From Curtobacterium sp. MMLR14_010 (lineage in GTDB: Bacteria > Actinomycetota > Actinomycetes > Actinomycetales > Microbacteriaceae), in contig NZ_MJGV01000068.1 in NCBI RefSeq assembly GCF_001865015.1, positions 67,998-131,997 on the forward strand: a stretch of 64,000 nt of DNA, written 5' to 3'. The translations under genes were made by a program, and so were the position numbers. Under the pieces are notes generated by a model. The model was not told the origin of the DNA and did not search any database. It saw nothing but the letters and a program-made list of their open reading frames with translations. Below, in pieces: positions 33,028 through 42,600 of the stretch (within the stretch, counting starts at the first letter, position 1; every line of letters begins with the position of its first letter).

Positions 33028-34386
33028 ATGAAGCACATCAGCAAGGCGTCGATGCTCATCGGCGTCGCAGCGGCGGTCGCCCTCGGCCTGACCGCCTGCA
33101 CGCCCGGCGGGTCCGCCGCCCCCGCTGCCTCGCAGAGCCTCGGCGCGGTGTCGAAGGACGTCGGATCGGCGAAGACCACGCTGACGGTCTGGGACCAGAA
33201 CACGGACACCGGCATCAACGACGCGCAGCAGGTCCTCAACGACGCGTTCGAGAAGGCCCACCCGAACATCACGGTCAAGCGGGTCTCGCGCTCCTTCGCC
33301 GACCTGAAGACCACGCTGAAGCTCGCGCTCTCCGGGGACAACCCGCCGGACGTCGTGCAGGCGAACCAGGGCTACCCGGACATGGGCGCCTTCGTGAAGG
33401 CCGGCTTCCTGCGACCGGTCGACGACTACGCCAAGCTCTACGGCTGGGACGACTACTACCCCTCGAGCCTGCTGAAGCTCAACTCCTTCTCCTCCGACGG
33501 CACGACCTGGCAGGGCGACAGCCTGTACGGCGTCTCGCAGACCGGCGAGCTCGTCGGGCTGTACTACAACAGGGAGGTCCTGAAGGAGGCCGGGATCGAC
33601 AGCCCGCCCACCACGGTGGCCGAGCTGACCGAGGACATGCAGAAGGTCAAGGCCGCCGGCACCCTGCCCCTCAGCTACGGCGACGTCGAGAAGAGCCCGG
33701 GCATCCACCTCTACGGCCTGGTGCTCTCCGCGCTCGCCGGGCACGACGCGGTCAACGACCTGGTCGCCGGCAAGTCCGGCAGCTGGACCGGTGACGACGA
33801 GGTGAAGGCAGCCAGCACGATCAGCGGGTGGGTGGAGGACGGCTACGTCACCGAGGGCGCGAACGGCGTCTCCCGCGACGACGCCGTCAGCGCCTTCGGC
33901 AAGGGCGAGTCCGCCTTCCTGATCACGGGCACCTGGTACCAGGCCACCCTCGAGGCCGCCAGCAAGGCGAAGGACATCGGCTTCACCGCACTCACGCCGA
34001 CCGGGGCGTCGACCCCGGTGACGATGGGCGGCGAGGGGCTCGCCTGGGCGATCACGTCGAAGACGAAGAACGCGGACGCCGCAGCGGCGTACGTCGACTT
34101 CGTCACGAACGCGAAGGCCGCCTCGACCCTGGTCGACAAGGGCAACCTGCCGACCGTGGTGCCGGACGCCGACACCCCCGCCGAGGGCACGATCGCCGGC
34201 GACATCACGAGCAACTACAAGACGATCTCGAGCGCGAACGCCATCACGCCGTACCTCGACTACGCCACCCCGACGTTCTACGACACCATCACCGCTGGCA
34301 TGCAGGACCTCGTCGCCGGCAAGGCCACGCCGGAGCAGTACACGAAGACCCTGCAGAGCGACTACGCCGGCTTCGTCAAGAAGTGA
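33028..34386 (+). CDS. Sugar ABC transporter substrate-binding lipoprotein
   Basis: A 452-residue lipoprotein. The signal MKHISKASMLIGVAAAVALG leads to the lipobox LTAC. The mature part is a family 1 solute-binding protein (LTVWDQNTDTGINDAQQVLN near the start; GESAFLITGTWYQATLEAA later). It lies 36 bases after the PfkB kinase gene in the same operon. Ligand unknown; the GH4/kinase context suggests a small oligosaccharide or glycoside. Confidence 0.88.
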   Translation: MKHISKASMLIGVAAAVALGLTACTPGGSAAPAASQSLGAVSKDVGSAKTTLTVWDQNTDTGINDAQQVLNDAFEKAHPNITVKRVSRSFADLKTTLKLALSGDNPPDVVQANQGYPDMGAFVKAGFLRPVDDYAKLYGWDDYYPSSLLKLNSFSSDGTTWQGDSLYGVSQTGELVGLYYNREVLKEAGIDSPPTTVAELTEDMQKVKAAGTLPLSYGDVEKSPGIHLYGLVLSALAGHDAVNDLVAGKSGSWTGDDEVKAASTISGWVEDGYVTEGANGVSRDDAVSAFGKGESAFLITGTWYQATLEAASKAKDIGFTALTPTGASTPVTMGGEGLAWAITSKTKNADAAAAYVDFVTNAKAASTLVDKGNLPTVVPDADTPAEGTIAGDITSNYKTISSANAITPYLDYATPTFYDTITAGMQDLVAGKATPEQYTKTLQSDYAGFVKK

Positions 34387-34396
34387 GGACCGCCTC

Positions 34397-35329
34397 GTGA
34401 CCCAGTTGACCGGGGCCCGGGCAGGTGCTGCCGCGAGCAGTGCCCGCCCGGCCCCCCGCCGGCGCCGCCGCAGCCTGGTGCCGTACCTCTACATCCTGCC
34501 GGCGTTCGTCGTGTTCGCGGTGTTCCTCGGGGTGCCGTTCCTGCAGAGCATCCAGTACTCGTTCTACGACTGGGACGGCCTCTCCGCGGCGACGTGGGCG
34601 GGCTTCGCCAACTACGCGGGCGTCTTCACGGACCCGCAGCTCCGGGCGTCGTTCGGACACGCGCTCGTGCTGATGGTGTTCTACGCCGCCATCCCCGTGG
34701 TCGTGGCGCTGTTCCTCACCGCACTGATCTCCCGGGCGAACGGCCTGCGCGGCATGTCGTTCTTCCGCACGGTGCTGTTCCTGCCGCAGGTCATCGCCTC
34801 GGTCGTCGTCGCGACGATCTGGGTGTCGATCTACTCCGCCGACGGGCTGCTCAACGACGGGCTGCGGCTCGTCGGCCTCGGGCAGTTCGCGCAGGTCTGG
34901 CTCGGTGGGTACGACACGGCCCTGCCCGCGATCGGCTTCGTCGGCACGTGGCTGAACGTCGGCCTGTGCCTGGTGCTGTTCCTCTCCGGCGTCGGCAACA
35001 TCCACCCGAGCCTGTTCGAGGCGGCCCGCATCGACGGTGCCGGTGCGGCGCGCGAGTTCTTCTCCATCACGTTGCCGTCGCTGCGCGGGCAGATCGCCGC
35101 GGCCCTGGCGCTCACGGTCGTCTCGGCGCTGAAGACCTTCGACCTGGTCTACGTCACCACGGCGGGCGGGCCGGGCAACTCGACCTCGGTCCCGGCGTTC
35201 GAGGCCTACAGCCGTGCCTTCCAGTCCGGCCAGGTCGGCTCGGCCGCGGCCGTCGCCGTCTCGCTCACCGTCGTCATCATGATCGTCACGGCCCTGATCA
35301 GCCGTCTGCAGCCGAAGGACGTCGCATGA
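34397..35329 (+). CDS. Carbohydrate ABC transporter permease (MalF type)
   Basis: A 310-residue permease. After a basic, Ala-rich N-terminus (ARPAPRRRRRSLVP) come six helices. The coupling loop is SLFEAARIDGAGAAREFFSI. GTG 34397 follows GAGGAC of the upstream stop region by 7 bases. Coupled to the next permease by an ATGA overlap. Confidence 0.88.
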   Translation: MTQLTGARAGAAASSARPAPRRRRRSLVPYLYILPAFVVFAVFLGVPFLQSIQYSFYDWDGLSAATWAGFANYAGVFTDPQLRASFGHALVLMVFYAAIPVVVALFLTALISRANGLRGMSFFRTVLFLPQVIASVVVATIWVSIYSADGLLNDGLRLVGLGQFAQVWLGGYDTALPAIGFVGTWLNVGLCLVLFLSGVGNIHPSLFEAARIDGAGAAREFFSITLPSLRGQIAAALALTVVSALKTFDLVYVTTAGGPGNSTSVPAFEAYSRAFQSGQVGSAAAVAVSLTVVIMIVTALISRLQPKDVA

Positions 35330-36150
35330 GGATCTCCGTCCGCGAGAAGACCGTCAACTACGTCATCCTGTCGCTGTTCGCCCTGTTCGCGATCATCCCG
35401 CTCCTCGGCGTGCTGCTGTCGTCGGTCACGCCGTCGGCGCAGAACTCCGGCGGCTTCAGCATCCCCACCGCGATCGACCTCGGGAACTTCGGCACCGCCT
35501 GGACCCGCGGCCACTTCGGCACGTTCATGTTCTCCAGCGTGCTGGTCACCGTGTCGGTCGTCGTCCTGACCACGGTGCTCGCCGTCTTCGCCGGCTTCGC
35601 GTTCGGCCGGCTCGACTTCCCCGGCTCGAACGTCCTGTTCTTCGTGATGCTCGCGGGCCTGATGCTCCCGGCCGAGGCCTTCATCATCCCGCTGTACTTC
35701 AACCTGCGGTCGGTCGGCCTCACCGACACGTACTCGGGCCTGATCCTGCCGCAGACCGCGCAGTCCCTGGCGTTCGGCATCTTCTGGATGCGCAGCCAGT
35801 TCCGGAGCTTCCCCGGCGAGGTCATCGAGGCCGCCCGCCTGGACGGCGCCCGTGACGTCCGCCTGCTCTGGCAGGTGATGGTCCCCGCCGCGATCGCCCC
35901 GATCATGACGATGTCCCTGCTCATCACGATGTGGACGTGGAACGAGTTCCTGCTGCCCCTGGTGCTCATCACGAGCGAGGACCACCGCACGGCCCCCCTC
36001 GGCCTCGCCTTCTTCAAGGGCGCGAACCTGACGGACTACTCGCTGCTCTCCGCCGCCGGGGTGATCGTCGCCCTGCCGATCGTCGTCCTCTACTTCTTCC
36101 TGCAGAAGCGGTTCATCTCCGGCATGCTCGGCGGCTTCGCCGACCGGTGA
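35326..36150 (+). CDS. Carbohydrate ABC transporter permease (MalG type)
   Basis: A 274-residue permease with six predicted helices; the coupling loop is EVIEAARLDGARDVRLLWQV. The ATG overlaps the preceding stop codon. Last gene of the kinase-importer operon, followed after seven bases by a perfect palindromic terminator. No ATPase gene is nearby. Confidence 0.88.
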   Translation: MRISVREKTVNYVILSLFALFAIIPLLGVLLSSVTPSAQNSGGFSIPTAIDLGNFGTAWTRGHFGTFMFSSVLVTVSVVVLTTVLAVFAGFAFGRLDFPGSNVLFFVMLAGLMLPAEAFIIPLYFNLRSVGLTDTYSGLILPQTAQSLAFGIFWMRSQFRSFPGEVIEAARLDGARDVRLLWQVMVPAAIAPIMTMSLLITMWTWNEFLLPLVLITSEDHRTAPLGLAFFKGANLTDYSLLSAAGVIVALPIVVLYFFLQKRFISGMLGGFADR

Positions 36151-36157
36151 CCACAGA

Positions 36158-36203
36158 ACGGACGGGAGGCTCCCCACCAGCTGGTGGGGAGCCTCCCGTC
36201 CGT
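36158..36203. terminator. Perfect 46-base palindrome terminator
   Basis: Arm 36158-36180 (ACGGACGGGAGGCTCC...) is followed with no spacer by its exact reverse complement (36181-36203). It lies between convergent gene ends at 36150 and 36230, so it can serve both. It is the longest perfect member of the GGAGGCTC family here. Confidence 0.85.
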
Positions 36204-36229
36204 CAGCGGGTCGCGTCGGACGCGGGCCG

Positions 36230-36532
36230 CTAGGAGAGCTCGATCGTGCGACCGAAGATGCGCTTCACGCCGGGTGCGGCCAGGACCTGGCCGAGCGGGG
36301 AGGCGCCCTCGGGCGTGGCACGCCATGCGGCGTAGGCGTCGTGGTCGGCGGTGGTGGTCCAGCGCTCGAGGACCACCAGGCGCGTGGGGTCGGCGTCGTC
36401 GATGAGGACCTCGAGCGACTCGCAGCCGTGGTGCTGGCGGGTCTGCGCGAGCGTCTCGCGGATCGTCGACTCGACCTCCTCGTGGGACGCGTCGCTCCGG
36501 AGTTCGAGATCGAGGAAGACCGTCGTCGTCAT
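36230..36532 (-). CDS. Antibiotic biosynthesis monooxygenase (ABM) domain protein
   Basis: A 100-residue single-domain protein with a dimeric ferredoxin-like fold expected. Typical features: VFLDLELRSDASHEEVESTI at the start, QHHGCESLEVLIDD and VVLERWTTTADHDAYAAWRA. Such proteins include heme-degrading and quinol monooxygenases, and many have no known role. AGGAA lies 9 bases before ATG 36532. No operon partner. Confidence 0.75.
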   Translation of the reverse strand: MTTTVFLDLELRSDASHEEVESTIRETLAQTRQHHGCESLEVLIDDADPTRLVVLERWTTTADHDAYAAWRATPEGASPLGQVLAAPGVKRIFGRTIELS

Positions 36533-36659
36533 GCTGCACCGTTCCTGTCGTTCTGGGACGCACGTCGGATGACGCACCTCCTCTCCAACCCTGCCCGTCG
36601 CGCTGGTGTTCCGTCCCAGGCGGGGCCTCGGCGGGTCGGTGGGTGCTCGGCGGCGGAGC

Positions 36660-36878
36660 GTGCGGGCACCACGCGACAACGTCGGTGTCGTACGACCTCG
36701 ACGATGTCGTGCCCAGGGTGGTCCACGTCAGTGTGCGGGCACCACGCGACACGGTCGGTGTCGTACGACCTCGACGATGTCGTGCCCGGGGTGGACCGCG
36801 TCAGTGTGCGGGCACCACGCGACAACGTCGGTGTCGTACGACCTCGACGTTGTCGTGCCATGCGCGCGGCGGTGGTGC
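36660..36878. repeat. Three tandem 73-base units, each with a type A palindrome
   Basis: Units begin at 36660, 36733 and 36806 with GTGCGGGCACCACGCGACA. Each contains one 36-base element, CGACA-N8-GTCGTACGAC-N8-TGTCG, at 36674-36709, 36747-36782 and 36820-36855. The copies differ by a few substitutions only. The third unit passes into the type B array after its palindrome. Confidence 0.85.
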
Positions 36879-37000
36879 GTCCGCATGGTCCGACATGGCG
36901 GGCGTCGATCGACTCGTGCGGTGTCGGACCATGCGTGCGGCTGTGGTGCGTCCGCATGGTCCGACATGGCGGGCGTCGATCGACTCGTGCGATGTCGAAG
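36859..37000. repeat. Two tandem 71-base units, each with a type B palindrome
   Basis: Units begin at 36859 and 36930 with CATGCGYGCGG. Each carries CGACA-N8-GTCGATCGAC-N8-TGTCG, at 36891-36926 and 36962-36997. Units are nearly identical over most of their length. The arrays of type A and type B elements are directly joined. Confidence 0.85.
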
Positions 37001-37154
37001 GATGCGGACGCAACGTCCGACGCGGGGACCCGGGGACGCGGGGACGCGGACCTGGGGACACGGGGACCACGAGTTCGATCGGCGCGGTGACGGATCTGGT
37101 CGGCGAACCTCGGGGAACGGCAACCGCATCCGTCAAGCGGCGGGAGCGAAACCG

Positions 37155-37841
37155 TCAGACCGCGGCGGCAGCGAGCAGGGACTCCGCGTCGCGCCGGGCA
37201 GCGGTGACGGCGGCGGCGTCCAGGCCGCAGGCGCGCAGGCAGGTCGTGATGATGGCGTCGCGGTCCTCATCCTCGACCCGACCGGCACGTCGGAGCTGGA
37301 TGACGGTCTCGGCGAGCTGGATGAGCACGGCGCCGAGCTGCGTCGGGGTCAGCGACACGTCGGGGGTGGCGGCGCGGGAGCCGAGTCGGCCGTAGGTGTC
37401 CTGCAGCTCCTGGCGCTCGAGGCGGAAGCCGTCGTAGCGCTCGCCCTGCACCTCGGGCAGCAAGTAGAGCGTCCCGATGTTGTGCGGCGTGCGCACCAGG
37501 GTGTCCACGTCGATGAGCACCAGCGCGGCGAGGGCACCGGCGGCGCTGGTCGACCCCGGCACGCGCTGCTCGAGGTCGCGGACGACGTCGAGGCTCGGGC
37601 GCACCGAGGTCGTCAGCAGCTCGACGAGCATGTCGTCCTTGCCCGCGAAGTGGTAGTACAGCGACGCCTGTCGGACCCCGACGCGCTCGGCGATCGCGCG
37701 GGTCGAGGTCGCGCTGAACCCGTTCTCGACGAACAGTGCCGCTGCGGCGTCGAGGATCTGGTCGCGGGGGCTGAGCTCGGGGCTCGTGTCCGGCACGGCG
37801 CGGGGGCGTCCGACGCGGGACGGTCGCTCGTCGGAGGGCAT
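37155..37841 (-). CDS. TetR/AcrR regulator of the carboxylase operon
   Basis: A 228-residue protein. After a polar 25-residue leader the helix-turn-helix reads QILDAAAALFVENGFSATST and GVRQASLYYHFAGKDDMLVE. The C-terminal domain contains a long helix around HNIGTLYLLPEVQGERYDGF. It is the last gene of the leftward operon, 26 bases after the allophanate hydrolase stop. The likely target is the operon's own promoter, where TACCTGTC-N4-GACAGGTA lies at 46597-46616. The ligand would be guanidine, urea or a pathway intermediate. Confidence 0.85.
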   Translation of the reverse strand: MPSDERPSRVGRPRAVPDTSPELSPRDQILDAAAALFVENGFSATSTRAIAERVGVRQASLYYHFAGKDDMLVELLTTSVRPSLDVVRDLEQRVPGSTSAAGALAALVLIDVDTLVRTPHNIGTLYLLPEVQGERYDGFRLERQELQDTYGRLGSRAATPDVSLTPTQLGAVLIQLAETVIQLRRAGRVEDEDRDAIITTCLRACGLDAAAVTAARRDAESLLAAAAV

Positions 37842-37867
37842 GGCCCCATCCTCCCAGGCCACCGCGG

Positions 37868-39643
37868 TCAGCCCTGCTCGCGGTAGGCGCGCCAGCCGCC
37901 GTGGTGGGTGATGTCCTCGGCGCCGACGACCGCCCACGGCTCGACGAGGAAGCCCGTGACGTCGGAGCCGTCCTCGAGCGTGACGGTGCCGATCGCCATC
38001 GGTGCGGGCAGTGCGGCGACGAAGGTCGCGAAGCCGGCGGCGGGCAGGCGCCAGACCTCACCGGCGATCGAGCCGGTGGCGGGACCGGCGGCCGGCCCGC
38101 CACTGGCGGACGCGACACCGCTGCCGGACGCAACCCCGCTGCCGGACCCGACCGGTCCCGCGCGGACCAGCCCCGGCTTCGGCGGCACCGTGTCGAGGGC
38201 GTACAGCCGGTAGTCGGAGGCGGTGCGGGCCTCCCGGACGAACGATCCGCCGGCCGCGACCAGCTGGCCGTTCAGCGGCTGGTCGCGGAGGTGCGCTCCG
38301 ACGACCAGCAGGTCGACGGTGGGGGCGAGGAACGCGGAGGCGAGCGCCGCGAGCCGTCGGTCGGTGAACGCGGGACCGGTCAGCATGACGCCGAAGGGGA
38401 GCCCGTCGACGAAGCCCGCGGGCACGGCGAGCGAGGCCATGTCGAGCAGGTTCGCGAAGTTCGTGTACCGGCCCATCCGGCTGTTCGCGCCGATGGGGTC
38501 GGCGGCCACCTCGGCGAGGGTCGGGTGCCACGTGGTGGTCGGCGTGAGGAGCGCGGTCGTGCCGTCGAGCACCGCGCGACCCGCAGCCCCGAGGGCGTCG
38601 AGCCGGGCCATGTCGGCGAACAGCTCCGACGCGGTGGGCCGGGCGCCGCCGAGCACGATCGCGGCGACGGACGGGTCCAGGTCCTCGCCGACGAGGTCCG
38701 CGTGCGCCTCGATGTGGGCACCGACGGCCGCGTGCCGCTCGGCGACGAACGCGCCGTCGTAGAGCAGTGCTGCGGCGTCGAGGAGCGGGGCGATGTCGAC
38801 CTCGACGACCTCGTGGCCGAGCGCGCGGAAGCGGTCGACGGCCACGGCGAAGGCGGCTGCCCACCCGTCGGCGAGGCCCTCGAGCTGTGCCGGCAGCGGG
38901 ACGGCGATGCGGGGGACGGTCGGGAGGGCGGCGTGGGCGCGGTCCTCGCGGGCGAGGGGGTCGACGCCGTCGGGCCCGGTCATCAGCTCGGCGGCGGTCC
39001 TGGCGAGCCCGAGCGACGCCGCGAACACCGTGACGCAGTCCTGGGACCGGCAGGCCGGCACGACGCCGGTGTTCGGCACCAGGCCCTTCGTCGGCTTCAC
39101 GCCGACGAGGTTGCCGAGCGCTGCCGGCACCCGTCCGGAGCCCGCGGTGTCGGTGCCGAGCGCGAAGTCGACGACCCCGAGGGCGACGGCCGTGGCGGAC
39201 CCGCTGGACGAGCCCCCGGAAATCCTGGTCGGGTCCCAGGCGTTCCGGACGGCGCCGAACGGGGAGCGGGTGCCGACCAGGCCGGTGGCGAACTGGTCGA
39301 GGTTCGTCTTGCCGACGACGACCGCTCCGGCAGCCCGCAGCCGGGCGACCGCGGTGGCGTCGGCCGTCGGCTCGTACGCGTAGGACCTGGCGGCGGCGGT
39401 CGTGGGCAGGCCCGCGACGTCGATGTTGTCCTTCACGGCGAACAGCAGCCCGGCGAGGGGGAGCGCCGGGTCGACGCGGGACGCCTCGGCGAGGACGTCG
39501 GCGCGGTCGCGCAGGGTGATCCACACCTCGGGGCGGTCGACCGCGGCGATCCGGTCGAAGGCGTCGTGGACGCGGGACTCCGCGGCCGTCGCGGAGCTCG
39601 CGGTAGCAGCGGTGCCCACGGTGCCAGCAACGATCGCGCTCAT
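37868..39643 (-). CDS. atzF: Allophanate hydrolase
   Basis: A 591-residue amidase-signature enzyme. The catalytic triad is visible: K71 in FAVKDNIDVAG, the cis-Ser in GGSSSGSA (about 145-147) and S169 in TDTAGSGRVP. The C-terminal domain (about 485-591, ending FLVEPWAVVGAEDITHHGGW) is the family-specific extension. A Gly/Ser repeat (GSGSGVASGSGVASASGG) forms an unusual spacer before it. It hydrolyses allophanate to ammonia and CO2, the last step of the pathway. ATG 39643 overlaps the carboxylase stop (ATGA). Confidence 0.9.
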   Translation of the reverse strand: MSAIVAGTVGTAATASSATAAESRVHDAFDRIAAVDRPEVWITLRDRADVLAEASRVDPALPLAGLLFAVKDNIDVAGLPTTAAARSYAYEPTADATAVARLRAAGAVVVGKTNLDQFATGLVGTRSPFGAVRNAWDPTRISGGSSSGSATAVALGVVDFALGTDTAGSGRVPAALGNLVGVKPTKGLVPNTGVVPACRSQDCVTVFAASLGLARTAAELMTGPDGVDPLAREDRAHAALPTVPRIAVPLPAQLEGLADGWAAAFAVAVDRFRALGHEVVEVDIAPLLDAAALLYDGAFVAERHAAVGAHIEAHADLVGEDLDPSVAAIVLGGARPTASELFADMARLDALGAAGRAVLDGTTALLTPTTTWHPTLAEVAADPIGANSRMGRYTNFANLLDMASLAVPAGFVDGLPFGVMLTGPAFTDRRLAALASAFLAPTVDLLVVGAHLRDQPLNGQLVAAGGSFVREARTASDYRLYALDTVPPKPGLVRAGPVGSGSGVASGSGVASASGGPAAGPATGSIAGEVWRLPAAGFATFVAALPAPMAIGTVTLEDGSDVTGFLVEPWAVVGAEDITHHGGWRAYREQG

Positions 39644-42600
39644 GCCGGTGCTCCGATCGCGGCGAGGACCTGGCCCGGTGCGACCTGCTCGCCCGGGGTG
39701 ACGTAGACCTCCAGGACGTGTCCGTCCACGGGTGCGTGCACCATCGACTCCATCTTCATCGCCTCCACGGCCAACAGCTTCTGTCCTGCGTCCACCCGGT
39801 CGCCCGGTCGGACGTCCACCTGCCACACCGTCGAGGTGAACGGCGCGGTGACGGCCGTCGACCCCTCGGGCACGGTCACGGCGTCGGGCACGACCACGGC
39901 CGGTTCGTCGCGGACGTCGAACTCGCCCGAGGCCCGCCACCGGTCCTTCTCCTCGCCGAACGCCCGGGCCTGCTGCGCCCGGAACGCCGCGATCGAGTCC
40001 GCGTTGTCCCCGAGGAACCGGTTGTACGCCGCGATCGAGAACTCCCCGTCGGCGGTCTCGAAGTCCCCGCGGCCCGCGTCGGTCTCGGCCCGCAGCTCGA
40101 GGAGCTCCTCGGCGCCGACCGCGTACCACTCGATCCGGTCGAAGAAGCGGAGCGCCCAGGGGTCCTCCTGGAACAGCCCACCACGGCGGAAGCGGTTCCA
40201 GATCTGCACGGTGCGTCCGACGAACTGGTAGCCGCCGGGCCCCTCCATGCCGTAGATGCAGAGGTAGGCGCCGCCGATGCCGACGGAGTTCTCGGCCGTC
40301 CAGGTGCGCGCCGGGTTGTACTTCGTGGTGACGAGCCGGTGCCGGGGGTCGAGCGGGGTCGCGACCGGGGCGCCGAGGTACACGTCGCCGAGCCCGAGCA
40401 CCAGGTAGCTCGCGTCGAACACGGTGCGGAAGACGTCGTCCACGGAGTCCAGCCCGTTGATCCGCCGGATGAACTCGATGTTCCAGGGCGTCCACGGGGC
40501 GTCGTTCCGGACGCCGTTCATGTAGCGCTCGATCGCCAGCCGGGTCGCGGGGTCGTCCCATGACAACGGCAGTTTCACGGTGCGCGACGGCACGACGAGT
40601 TGGTCCGTCGGCGGGATCTCGTCCTCGAGCTCACGGAGCAGCCCGGCCACGTCGCGCGCCTTCAGCACGGACGCGTCGGTGTGCACCTGCAACGACCGGA
40701 TGCCCGGCGTGATGTCGAGGACGCCCTTCGGCGTGTGCTCCTGCAGCTTCGTCATGAGCGCGTGCACGCGCATCCGCAGTGCGATGTCGAGCGTCATGTC
40801 GCCGTACTCGACGAGGACGTTGTCGTCGCCGTCACGGCGGTACGCCACGCTCGGCCGCGAGGGGGTCGCGTCCAGACGCGCCAGCACCCCGTCGTCGCCG
40901 TCACCCCCGGTGCGCCCGTCGCGTCCGGTACGCGGGACCGTCCTGGAGGCTCGGTTCGCGATGAGCGCGGCGGCGTCGGTCTCGCGGACGGGGACGAAGC
41001 GGACGGTGTCGCCCGGGCGCAGCTGGCCCAGCTTCCACAGGTCGCCGCTGGCCACCACCGCGGGGCAGACGAACCCGCCGAGGGACGGCCCGTCCGGCCC
41101 GAGGATGATCGGGGTGTCGCCGGTGAAGTCGATCGCGCCGACCGCGTACGGGGTGTCGTGGATGTTCGAGGGGTGCAGGCCGGCCTCGCCGCCGTCCGTG
41201 CGCGCCCAGCCCGGCCGGGGTCCGATGAGCCGGACGCCGGTGCGGGCGGAGTTGTGGTGCACGCCGTAGTCCGTCGCGTAGAACACGTCGAGGTCCGCGC
41301 GGGTGAAGAAGTCCGGTGCCGCGTGCGGACCCTCGGTGACGGCGATCTCCCACGTGTCCGTCAGCGCCGTGCGGTGCTCGGCCGGGGTCGGGCCGCCGAC
41401 GAGTCCAAGCCGGGTGCCGGCGGGGAAGGCCGGGTGCGGGGCGTCGGAGTCGGGGGAGCCGGGGCGGAGCACGTCACCGGCGAGCAGGGCCCGACCCGCG
41501 TGGCCGCCGAACCCGCCGAGCGTGAACGTGGCCGCGGAGCCGAGGTAGGTCGGCACGTCGAAGCCCCCGCGCACCGCGAGGTAGCTCCGGAGTCCCGGGC
41601 CGGGAGCGGTCCCGACGGACAGGGTCTGCCCGGCGGCGACCTCGACCGGCTCCCACAGCGCGACGGGTTCGCCGTCGAGGGTCAGCGGCACGGGTGCCCC
41701 GGTGACCGCGACGACCGCGGCGGCGGAGAACCGCAGCGTCGGGCCGGTCGCGGTGACCTCCAGCGCGGGGGCGCCGTCCGGGTTGCCGACCGCCCGGTTC
41801 GCCTCGGCGAAGGACGCCGCGTCGAACGGGCCGCTCGGCGGGACCCCGACCTGCCAGTACCCGAGCCGACCGGGCAGGTCCTGCACGGTCGTCATCGTGC
41901 CGGGCACCAGGACGTCGATGCGCGGGTCCGGGTCCTCGGTCGTGTCGAGCGTGGACGTCGAGTGCGTCGCCGTGCGGAGCTCGAGGTCGTCGGTGAGCGT
42001 GCGGAGGAGTCCCGCGTTCGTGACGATGCCGTCGATGCGGGTCTCAGCCAGGGCGTCGCGCAGCCGGTCGAGGGCGTCGTCGCGGGTCTCCCCGGTCGCG
42101 ATCACCTTCGCGAGCATCGGGTCGTAGAACGCCGACACCTCGGAGCCGGTCTCGACCCAGCCGTCGACGCGGATGCCGGTCGCGGTGCCGTCGTCGGTCG
42201 AGGTCGCGGGGAAGACGGCCTGCGTCACCAGGCCGCTCGACGGCAGGGAGCCCTTGGCCGGGTCCTCGGCGTAGACGCGGGCCTCGACGGCGTGCCCGGT
42301 CGGGGTCCAGCGGCGGTCGAAGACGTCGTCGGGGATGCCGGCCGCACCGTCGCGGGCCAGCCGGAGCATGAGCTCGACGAGGTCGACGCCGTAGACCTCC
42401 TCGGTCACCGGGTGCTCGACCTGCAGGCGGGTGTTCACCTCGAGGAACGACGCCTCCTCGCGCACCGGGTCGTAGACGAACTCGACCGTGCCGGCGCTGC
42501 GGTACCCGATGCTCGCCGCGAGCCGACGTGCGGACTCGTGGAGGGCCTCCCGGACGTGCTCCGGCAGTGCCGGGGCCGGAGCCTCCTCGATGACCTTCTG

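Larger units (their letters stand above)
36533..37154. other. Gene-free 622-base region filled with palindromic repeats
   Basis: No convincing gene is present; reading frames here are repeat-encoded and lack ribosome sites. 36533-36659 is plain promoter-side sequence for the ABM gene. 36660-37000 holds the tandem palindrome arrays. 37001-37154 contains short GGGGACGCGG-type repeats (37024-37062) and otherwise nothing recognisable. Confidence 0.7.

Noticed and set aside
36606-37395. Long reading frames through the repeat region
   Set aside because: They arise from 73- and 71-base repeats without stops, have Arg/Val-rich repetitive products and no ribosome site, and run antisense into the TetR gene.
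37868-40561. A carboxylase-hydrolase fusion protein
   Set aside because: The extension before 39643 is a wrong-frame reading of the carboxylase gene; the ATGA overlap defines two separate genes.
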